From assembly GCA_030040515.1 (NCBI GenBank), contig JASHTO010000424.1, forward strand, positions 1 to 6,685: a stretch of DNA of 6,685 nucleotides, given 5' to 3'. Of this stretch, positions 1-5,124 are shown piece by piece. The notes under the pieces were generated by a model. It worked only from the letters and a program-made list of their open reading frames with translations. It ran no database searches and had not been told where the DNA came from. Origin of the DNA: Terriglobia bacterium. GTDB lineage: Bacteria > Acidobacteriota > Terriglobia > UBA7540. How positions within the stretch are numbered: the first letter of the stretch is position 1; each line of letters starts with the position of its first letter. The position numbers were made by a program, and so were the translations under genes.

Positions 1-1184
1 AGCGCCGTGGGGCGGGGCAGGTTTTTCCGGCGTGCCCGCCATTGCTGCCAGCGCTTCAGCGCATCCTCAAACGCATCCTGAAGGCCCAGCAGTCGTGTGC
101 GAACGTGCTGAACATTTGAGAGCATGATGATTCCGGTAAAGGCGAAAAGCGCATTGGCCACCCACAGTCCGATGAAGGGCGAAACTCGCCCCTGCAGAGC
201 AAAGGTTCGGCCAAAGGCCATGAGGATGTAATAGATGAAGAACAGCAGGAGGCTGAGCATGATTCCCACGGACTTCCCGCCCTTGCGCGTGGAAATTCCC
301 AGTGGAATTCCCACCAGCGCCAGAACGATGGCGGCAGCGGGCAGGGCGAAACGGTAGTTCAATTCCACCAGCGCGGCCTGGCGCTCCTTGGGTTGGTGAA
401 TGCGCTCCCAAAGCTGGGAGAGGCTGAGATAGGGCGGCGTGCTGCGGTCCACTTCCGTCCCCCCATGGTCAGTTTCAATGGGGATTTCCGTATTCGTAAA
501 GGAAGCGATGGAATATTCCTGCGCGTGCTGGGGGTCGTACTCGTGGGTAGTGCCCTGCTCGAGGTGAAGCACAAAACGGTTGCGGGAGGGTTCGTTGACA
601 AGCATTCCGCTTTCCGCTAACGTTACCTTGACGAGGTTGCGCTGTGTCATGTCGGCGATAAAGACGCCGCGCCAGTTGGCCCGCGAGCTAGTGACGTCCT
701 TCAGGTAGAGCAGCAGGTTGGGGAATTGCTCGATAAAGACTCGAGGCTGAATTTCATAGGGCGCCTGGCTGGCTCTCAGTCCCGTTTCCATGCGGCTCAT
801 CAGGCGCGCGGCCTGGGGGGCAAGATCGAGGGCCATCCACAGCGTAATCGCCCAGCCGGTCACCGCCAGGAGCATCACCGGCCGCACAAACCAGGCCATG
901 CCGAGTCCGGAGGCACGCGCCGCGATCACCTCGCCGTCCGCGGACATGCGGCTCAGTCCGATCAGCGTCCCCACCATCACCGCCAGCGGGACGGTCAACA
1001 TCAGAATGCTGGGCACCGGCAGCAGGAACAGCGTCGCCACATCGGCCACGGGAACGTTGTGGCGCACCACCAGCTCAAGAAGATTGCTCAATTGCCGGAT
1101 AAAGATGATAAACGTGAAGACCAACAGGCCCAGCAGGGAATGTGAGGAGATTTCTTTCAGGATGTAGCGGGTCAAAATCCGCAT
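1..1184 (-). CDS. LptF/LptG (YjgP/YjgQ) family permease, partial at its 3' end
   Basis: This is an inner-membrane subunit of the lipopolysaccharide-export ABC transporter; in the known system LptF and LptG pair with the LptB ATPase and pass LPS to LptC. I translated 394 codons from the ATG at 1184 with no stop before the window edge. Hydrophobic helices lie at about residues 17-35, 50-78 and 98-122, then a soluble region at about 123-268 (the periplasmic beta-jellyroll in this family), then helices at about 278-296, 305-325 and 336-356. Landmarks are SADGEVIAARASG (81-93), matching the family's conserved cytoplasmic segment, and ELNYRFALP (274-282) entering the fourth helix. E. coli LptF and LptG are about 360 residues, so most of the protein is present; the visible end is a basic tail (RWQQWRARRK). 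I cannot decide between LptF and LptG. A partner gene may lie beyond position 1. It is divergent from the GH57 gene. Confidence 0.9.
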   Translation of the reverse strand, partial: MRILTRYILKEISSHSLLGLLVFTFIIFIRQLSNLLELVVRHNVPVADVATLFLLPVPSILMLTVPLAVMVGTLIGLSRMSADGEVIAARASGLGMAWFVRPVMLLAVTGWAITLWMALDLAPQAARLMSRMETGLRASQAPYEIQPRVFIEQFPNLLLYLKDVTSSRANWRGVFIADMTQRNLVKVTLAESGMLVNEPSRNRFVLHLEQGTTHEYDPQHAQEYSIASFTNTEIPIETDHGGTEVDRSTPPYLSLSQLWERIHQPKERQAALVELNYRFALPAAAIVLALVGIPLGISTRKGGKSVGIMLSLLLFFIYYILMAFGRTFALQGRVSPFIGLWVANALFAFTGIIMLSNVQHVRTRLLGLQDAFEDALKRWQQWRARRKNLPRPTA

Positions 1185-1196
1185 AGCATTAATGCT
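1185..1196. repeat. 12-bp perfect palindrome touching the permease start codon
   Basis: AGCATTAATGCT is a perfect palindrome that ends one base before the minus-strand ATG at 1184. It would lie across the transcription start or in the very short leader of the permease message. It could be an operator or a small hairpin affecting translation initiation. It may also be chance, as the sequence alone gives no regulator. Confidence 0.45.
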
Positions 1197-1199
1197 TTT

Positions 1200-1205
1200 A
1201 TCCTA
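1200..1205 (-). promoter_or_regulatory. Possible extended -10 (TGC-TAGGAT) for the permease gene
   Basis: On the minus strand TAGGAT is preceded by TGC, giving an extended -10 form (TGn). It lies 15 nt before the ATG at 1184, so a transcript would start within about 10 nt of the start codon. No convincing -35 box is seen at 16-18 bp spacing. This is a weak call based on motif and position only. Confidence 0.3.
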
Positions 1206-1225
1206 GCACATCGGGAGAGTAAGTT

Positions 1226-1276
1226 CGAAACTCGAAACTCGAAATTCGCGCAACGAGCAAGGAATTTCGAGTTTCG
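1226..1276. repeat. Heptad-based inverted repeat upstream of the GH57 gene
   Basis: The left side has three head-to-tail heptads, CGAAACT (1226-1232), CGAAACT (1233-1239) and CGAAATT (1240-1246). The 15-base stretch 1233-1247 is perfectly complementary to 1262-1276, with a 14-nt loop. The structure ends 12 bp before the GH57 ATG, in the divergent intergenic region, so it could be an operator, a leader hairpin or a small dispersed repeat. From memory, TTCGAGTTTCG-type palindromes recur in acidobacterial intergenic DNA; that is an impression and not a search result. Confidence 0.75.
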
Positions 1277-1288
1277 CCTTCTAACGCC

Positions 1289-3457
1289 ATGCCGCAGACT
1301 TACCTCATGCTCCTCTGGCACATGCACCAGCCCTTTTACAAGGATCTGGCGGACGACGTGTATACCATGCCTTGGACGCGCCTGCATTGCCTGAAGGACT
1401 ACTACGGCATGGTGGCGATTCTGCGCGATTTCCCGGCGTTTCATGCCACGTACAACCTGGTGCCGTCGCTCATTCTGCAAATCGAGGAGTACGCCCGCGA
1501 CGTGGCGCATGAGCCAGCCTACGACGTGGCGTTCAAGCCGGCTGGCGAATTGACCAGCGCTGAACGCGAAACCCTGCTGGCCTCGGCTTTTCAAATCAAC
1601 TTCGATAACCTGCTCTTTCGCTACCCGCGCTTTCGCGAGTTGTGGGAGAAAAAGCAGAAGGCCGGGGCGGAATCGGCGCCCAAGATTTTTGCGCGCCAGG
1701 ACGTTCTTGACCTTCAAGTGCTTTCGCAGCTTGCATGGTTTGATGAGATCTTCCTCGCGAACGATCCCGAGACAGTCGCCTTGGTAGCGAAGGGACGGGG
1801 GTACACGGAAGCGGACAAGGCCATAGTTCGTAAGAAAGAGATCGAAATATTTAAAGTAACGCTTGAAGAATACAAGAAGGCCGCCGAACGCGGCCAGATT
1901 GAGATTTCCACTTCGCCCTTTTACCACCCCATCCTGCCGTTGCTGTGCGATACGAACGTGGCGCAGGAGTCGCACCCGGGCGTAAAGCTGCCGAACAAGC
2001 GCTTCCGGCATCCCGAAGATGCACACGACCAGTTGCGCGGGGCATTGGAGCTGCAGGAAAGGGTTTTGGGCCGTCGGCCGCAGGGCCTTTGGCCGAGCGA
2101 AGGCAGCGTTTCCGACGAAGTTCTTCGTCTGGCCGCGGAAGAAGGATTCATCTGGGCCGCGACCGACGAAGGCGTGCTGGGCCGCACGAAGCAGATGGGC
2201 TTCTATCGCCGCGGCGACGGCACCTTGCAAGGCGGGGAAGAGCTCTACCGGCCGCACGCCCTGACTTCGGGCGGCAAGACCATCGCGATTTTCTTCCGCG
2301 ACCATCAGCTTTCCGATTTGGTGGGATTTGTCTACTCGCACATGGACCCGCACGCGGCTGCAAACGACCTCTACAATCGCATCAAGTCGGCCGGCAGGAT
2401 CGGCGGGAACCGTCCCGCGGTGGTTTCGGTCATTCTGGACGGCGAAAACGCCTGGGAGTATTACCCCGGCAACGGAAGGGAATTTCTGAAGGCTTTTTAT
2501 GGGCGAGTTTCGGCGGACCCGGAGCTGCACGCCGTCACGGCCAGCGAGGCGTTGAAGGTGGTGGATCCCGGTCCGCTCACGCACGTCGTTCCCGGCTCAT
2601 GGATCAACGCCAATTACGACGTCTGGATCGGCGCCGATGAGGACAATCGCGCCTGGGACCTGCTGAGCGAGGCCCGCGACTTCTACGCCCAGCACTCGGC
2701 CGGCCCCAAGGTGAAGCCGGAGAACCGCGCTCTGGCGCAGCAGGAACTGTGGATCGCGGAAGGTAGCGACTGGAACTGGTGGTACGGCCCCGAGCACTCG
2801 ACCCCCAATGACGATGAATTTGACCTGCTCTACCGCAAGCACCTGAGCAACATCTACCGCCTGCTGGGGGGCTCGCCGGCGGACGATCTGGCCGTGCCCA
2901 TCAAGCACCCGCGCGTCCGAGCCCGGACCGTGGCTCCCAGCGCGCACATCGAGCCGGATATCGACGGCAAGGTCACCAATTATTTTGAATGGATGGGCGC
3001 GGGGCTCTGCCAGCCCGATTATCGCTCCGGCTCCATGCACGGAGTGGCGCAGTTGGTGGAAGTGCTCTATTACGGCTACAGTGAGAAGGCCGTCTTCCTG
3101 CGCGTCGACCTGACCGAGGAGTTTCTGAAGGATCATGCGGAATTTGAAATCCGCGTCAGCGTGGACGGCGAGAGCCGCATCCGCCTGCATATCCGCATCG
3201 CGGGGGGAAGCGTAAAGTCCGTGGAATTCTGGAAAGCCGGCGACGCGCTTGCCGTGCCCCAGGCGACCGGAAACCAGGTGCAGGTGGCCTTTGCCAGGAT
3301 CTTCGAGGCCCGGCTCGATTACAGCATCCTGGGAGCCGCCCCCTACGAGCAAATGAGCCTGCAAGTTTCCGTCTGGGTCAACGGCCTGCCCCTTCAGGTT
3401 TTGCCGCAAGAAGGCTGGCTGCCGCTCGAATTGACCGAAGATTTGATGAGCTGGTAA
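1289..3457 (+). CDS. GH57 family glycosidase (alpha-amylase / alpha-glucanotransferase type)
   Basis: This is a 722-residue, probably cytoplasmic retaining enzyme acting on alpha-glucans such as glycogen or maltodextrin; no signal peptide is visible. The GH57 conserved regions appear in order: HQP at 13-15 (region 1), GQIEIS at 202-207 (region 2), WPSEG at 268-272 with Glu271 as expected nucleophile (region 3), and LDGENAWE at 383-390 with Asp384 as expected acid/base (region 4). An aromatic-rich stretch at 438-504 (WINANYDVW, DWNWWYG) probably holds region 5. The remainder to 722 looks like the C-terminal beta-rich domain. The ATG at 1289 is chosen because LMLLWHMHQP follows at once, as in family members; no Shine-Dalgarno is visible. 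Substrate and reaction (hydrolysis, debranching or transglycosylation) cannot be read from sequence. The final 53 codons are duplicated downstream at 4603-4761. A 470-codon reading frame on the opposite strand is a shadow. Confidence 0.93.
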   Translation: MPQTYLMLLWHMHQPFYKDLADDVYTMPWTRLHCLKDYYGMVAILRDFPAFHATYNLVPSLILQIEEYARDVAHEPAYDVAFKPAGELTSAERETLLASAFQINFDNLLFRYPRFRELWEKKQKAGAESAPKIFARQDVLDLQVLSQLAWFDEIFLANDPETVALVAKGRGYTEADKAIVRKKEIEIFKVTLEEYKKAAERGQIEISTSPFYHPILPLLCDTNVAQESHPGVKLPNKRFRHPEDAHDQLRGALELQERVLGRRPQGLWPSEGSVSDEVLRLAAEEGFIWAATDEGVLGRTKQMGFYRRGDGTLQGGEELYRPHALTSGGKTIAIFFRDHQLSDLVGFVYSHMDPHAAANDLYNRIKSAGRIGGNRPAVVSVILDGENAWEYYPGNGREFLKAFYGRVSADPELHAVTASEALKVVDPGPLTHVVPGSWINANYDVWIGADEDNRAWDLLSEARDFYAQHSAGPKVKPENRALAQQELWIAEGSDWNWWYGPEHSTPNDDEFDLLYRKHLSNIYRLLGGSPADDLAVPIKHPRVRARTVAPSAHIEPDIDGKVTNYFEWMGAGLCQPDYRSGSMHGVAQLVEVLYYGYSEKAVFLRVDLTEEFLKDHAEFEIRVSVDGESRIRLHIRIAGGSVKSVEFWKAGDALAVPQATGNQVQVAFARIFEARLDYSILGAAPYEQMSLQVSVWVNGLPLQVLPQEGWLPLELTEDLMSW
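3299..3457 (+). repeat. Left copy of the 159-bp direct repeat (GH57 3' end)
   Basis: This block ends exactly at the GH57 stop codon. It matches 4603-4761 without gaps at an offset of 1304 bp. I count three differences: C3404/T4708 (Pro to Ser), C3451/T4755 (silent) and A3456/G4760 (TAA to TGA). The two copies bracket the MNT-HEPN gene pair, like the direct repeats left by integration into a gene's 3' end. Confidence 0.95.
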
Positions 3458-3502
3458 GGCTCCAGTGTCAGCGTGGGGAAGGTGGTTTTTCCCCTGCCTA
3501 TG

Positions 3503-3533
3503 TTGTCAATCCCTACAACAGTTGTGGTATAAC
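3503..3533 (+). promoter_or_regulatory. Promoter of the MNT-HEPN operon, apparently leaderless
   Basis: TATAAC at 3528-3533 is preceded by TGG, an extended -10 element. TTGTCA at 3503-3508 is a -35-like box with a somewhat long 19-bp spacer. The ATG of the MNT gene begins at 3542, only 8 nt after the -10, so transcription should start at or within a base or two of the start codon. No Shine-Dalgarno is present, which agrees with a leaderless message. Confidence 0.65.
3515..3525. promoter_or_regulatory. Palindromic operator candidate inside the MNT-HEPN promoter
   Basis: ACAAC-A-GTTGT is a perfect inverted repeat with a one-base centre, lying between the -35-like and -10 boxes. The first gene encodes a winged-helix domain, and antitoxins of this kind commonly repress their own operon. 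The site is well placed for such autorepression. That the protein binds here is inference. Confidence 0.45.
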
Positions 3534-3541
3534 TTGACCCT

Positions 3542-4120
3542 ATGCTGGATTTCCGATCCCAGGCGCGCCGGCGACTGCTCACTTACTACTTCACCAATCC
3601 CTCCGCTCGTCTCCATCTGCGGGACTTGGCAAAGCGGTTAGGCACCGACCCCTCCAACCTCTCTCGAGACCTGCGCCGCCTGGAGAGGGAAGGGCTCTTT
3701 CGCTCGGAAGTAAGCGGGCGACAGAGGTATTTTCGCCTGAACCGCGAGTTCCCGCTGTTCCGGGAGGTCCGCGGCATCGTTGAGAAAACCCTGGGTGTCG
3801 CGCCGCTGATCCGTCGTGTGCTTGAGAAAATGAAAGGCGTTGAGGAAGCGTATCTTTATGGCTCTTTCGCACGCCACCAACAGGACGCCGCCAGTGACAT
3901 TGATGTCCTCGTGATTGGCCGCCCGGCCGCCCAGGCACTGGCCGAGGCCGTACAGAAAGTTGAGCGCCAGCTGGCGCGCGAAATCAATTACACGGTCATG
4001 CCACGAAGCGAATTCGAACGTCGCCGGAAGCAAAAGGATGCGTTTCTGGAGAGCATCTGGCGACACAAGCGTGTTACGCTCGTGAGCCGGCATGAAGAAG
4101 CTCAAGCCCCAAACCGCTGA
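3542..4120 (+). CDS. Winged-helix plus nucleotidyltransferase (MNT) domain protein, probable antitoxin of a HEPN pair
   Basis: This 192-residue protein has two parts. Residues about 8-70 look like a winged helix: LHLRDLAKRLGTDPSNLSRDL is a helix-turn-helix and SGRQRYFRLN (58-67) a wing. Residues about 98-185 form a minimal nucleotidyltransferase domain with GSFAR at 107-111 and the metal-binding pair D119-x-D121 in SDIDVLVIG. A third acidic residue is not obvious; Glu147 in REINYTVMP is a candidate. In characterised MNT-HEPN systems the MNT enzyme silences the HEPN partner by AMPylating a tyrosine. Here the added DNA-binding domain suggests autoregulation too. The coding end overlaps the HEPN gene by 29 nt, so the two are probably translationally coupled. 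The ATG sits 8 nt after the -10 box. The toxin-antitoxin role is inferred from domains and pairing; a transcriptional-regulator role alone is possible. Confidence 0.85.
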   Translation: MLDFRSQARRRLLTYYFTNPSARLHLRDLAKRLGTDPSNLSRDLRRLEREGLFRSEVSGRQRYFRLNREFPLFREVRGIVEKTLGVAPLIRRVLEKMKGVEEAYLYGSFARHQQDAASDIDVLVIGRPAAQALAEAVQKVERQLAREINYTVMPRSEFERRRKQKDAFLESIWRHKRVTLVSRHEEAQAPNR

Positions 4121-4505
4121 CTGGGCGCAAATCGAGCGCTATCTCACGAGCGCCGAGCGAAAGCTCGTTTCCGCACATAAAATCCTGGCATTCGACGAGG
4201 AGGCCTGCCTCCAGCAAGCTTATGAGTCCATGCTCCGGGCGGCCTTGGGGTTCATGTTCAGCCACGGATTCCGCGCCCGCAGCCAGCCTGGGCATCACAT
4301 TGCCATCATTGAATTCGTGAAATCGAAAATGGGCACGCCACACTCCGGCCTGCTGACCCTTTTTGACCGCCTTCGCCGCAAGCGCAATCTCGCCCTCTAT
4401 GACGATACTGGATTCGTCTCAAACCAGGAGGCACAGGAGGCTCTCGACGCCGCCCGCCGCTTCCTTGAGGTCATCCGCGCGGATGTGTCCGCCAGGAAAC
4501 CTTAA
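4092..4505 (+). CDS. HEPN domain protein, probable toxin partner of the MNT gene
   Basis: This 137-residue, mainly helical protein follows the nucleotidyltransferase gene with a 29-nt overlap, the usual layout of MNT-HEPN pairs. The late basic motif RLRRKRNLALYDD (93-105) is where HEPN proteins carry the RX4-6H ribonuclease motif. Here the expected His is a tyrosine (R98-x4-Y103). An earlier R63-SQPG-H68-H69 does fit an R-x4-H spacing but lies between the middle helices, not at the usual place. The protein could therefore be a HEPN subfamily with a changed active site, an inactive or structural partner, or a nuclease using other residues. Y103 could be the residue modified by the MNT enzyme, by analogy with AMPylated tyrosines near the motif of HepT. 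No good Shine-Dalgarno precedes the ATG, which supports coupling to the upstream gene. Family assignment is from motif and context; toxicity is inferred. Confidence 0.8.
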   Translation: MKKLKPQTADWAQIERYLTSAERKLVSAHKILAFDEEACLQQAYESMLRAALGFMFSHGFRARSQPGHHIAIIEFVKSKMGTPHSGLLTLFDRLRRKRNLALYDDTGFVSNQEAQEALDAARRFLEVIRADVSARKP

Positions 4506-4557
4506 GTCCCGGCTTTGTCTTGTGAAAGAATCAGTGCCCGGAACCATCATTTAACTC

Positions 4558-4761
4558 ATGCCCAACGCTACCGTCGAGGATGCGCAAATGGCCTTCCAGC
4601 GAATCTTCGAGGCCCGGCTCGATTACAGCATCCTGGGAGCCGCCCCCTACGAGCAAATGAGCCTGCAAGTTTCCGTCTGGGTCAACGGCCTGCCCCTTCA
4701 GGTTTTGTCGCAAGAAGGCTGGCTGCCGCTCGAATTGACCGAAGATTTGATGAGTTGGTGA
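4558..4761 (+). pseudogene. Orphan C-terminal fragment of a GH57 gene
   Basis: This 67-codon frame aligns without gaps to the last 68 codons of the GH57 gene upstream, counting its stop. From 4603 to the stop it is nearly identical (one amino-acid change, Pro to Ser). The first 15 codons (MPNATVEDAQMAFQR) are a diverged homologue of the matching GH57 stretch (VPQATGNQVQVAFAR), with 7 of 15 residues the same. Two codons before the ATG there is an in-frame TAA, and upstream homology seems to end there. No catalytic region is present and no ribosome-binding site is seen, so a working product is unlikely. It is best read as the displaced end of the resident gene or the truncated gene tail of an integrated unit. 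Confidence 0.85.
4603..4761 (+). repeat. Right copy of the 159-bp direct repeat
   Basis: This is the partner of 3299-3457, with 156 of 159 bases identical by eye and no gaps. Similarity collapses directly after the stop codon (a short GGT/AAGGC resemblance may continue with a one-base shift). It drops abruptly to about 58% just upstream of 4603. Confidence 0.95.
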
Positions 4762-5041
4762 AGGCGGACCTCGCGTAAATGCGCGCACAAAACCGCAGCG
4801 AGCTAAATTCGATCTATTTTATTGTGTGTCTCATGCTTTTCAATTTTTCTACGTCTCCGCACCTATGCGCGAGGATAAGCTCGTTCTTCGCCGCCCCAAA
4901 GCAAAATTTGGCGAATAGCCAGAGGCCTTGCGTCAAATAGGGAATTTTCGATTTGTGCGGCGACAATTCGAAACAAATGGGCACGGTACCCTCGACTTGG
5001 CGGTAGAATACGGAGCGTCCAGTTCATTGCAAGGTTAACAA

Positions 5042-5066
5042 GCGGTGACCGCAGAACCGGCGGTTC
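5042..5066. promoter_or_regulatory. Twin palindromes upstream of the propeller gene
   Basis: GCGGT-G-ACCGC (5042-5052) is followed one base later by GAACCG-G-CGGTTC (5054-5066). Each is a perfect inverted repeat with a single central base, and both use CGGT/ACCG half-sites. They lie about 60-85 nt before the start codon at 5125, a reasonable place for an operator or activator site. No regulator is encoded nearby. Confidence 0.4.
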
Positions 5067-5103
5067 ACGCTATGACGAATTGGCCTGCGGCGATGCGAAA
5101 ACC

Positions 5104-5113
5104 AGGAGGGAGG
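5104..5113 (+). promoter_or_regulatory. Purine-rich Shine-Dalgarno region deciding the start at 5125
   Basis: AGGAGGGAGG lies 11-15 nt before the ATG at 5125, slightly far but strongly complementary to the 16S rRNA 3' end. The in-frame ATG at 5080 has no such signal, and starting there would bury the signal peptide behind 15 polar residues. Confidence 0.6.
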
Positions 5114-5124
5114 GACGAATCGAA

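Larger units (their letters stand above)
4762..5124. other. Gene-free spacer between the GH57 fragment and the propeller gene
   Basis: I find no credible coding sequence in these 363 bases. The middle (about 4800-4860 and 4935-4980) is richer in A and T than the flanking genes. It contains an 11-bp hairpin with one mismatch (4946-4956 with 4963-4973, loop GCGGCG) and two adjacent small palindromes at 5042-5066. A TAGAAT at 5004-5009 could be a -10 box for the propeller gene, but no good -35 pairs with it. Confidence 0.6.

Noticed and set aside
359..601. A possible frameshift in the permease gene
   Set aside because: A short overlapping frame suggested a break near the run of six C at 459-464. 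Direct translation through it stays in frame (DHGGTEVDRS) and the gene is intact from 1184 to the window edge.
726..1167. Two plus-strand frames across the permease gene
   Set aside because: They are antisense to a recognisable membrane protein and have no domain features.
1172..2584. A 470-codon open frame on the minus strand opposite the GH57 gene
   Set aside because: It is antisense to a clear GH57 coding sequence, has low-complexity Arg/Val/Gln-rich content and no recognisable domain. Long antisense frames are expected under GC-rich codon bias.
2597..3409. A 270-codon minus-strand frame, and a related 85-codon frame at 4531-4788
   Set aside because: Both are antisense to GH57 sequence. 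They resemble each other only because the underlying 159-bp block is duplicated.
3475..3494. Hairpin GGGGAA/TTCCCC after the GH57 stop as an intrinsic terminator
   Set aside because: The stem is only 6 bp and the T-run lies in the loop and stem, not after it. Read-through into the MNT gene cannot be excluded.
3542..4505. CRISPR array, integron attC or integrase as explanation for the inserted unit
   Set aside because: No spaced repeats, attC-like hairpin with R boxes, or recombinase gene is present in the unit. The bracketing repeat is coding sequence from the GH57 gene.
5080..5124. Start of the propeller gene at the ATG at 5080
   Set aside because: The extra residues are polar, precede a good signal peptide and lack a ribosome-binding site. 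The AGGAGGGAGG just before 5125 supports the later start.
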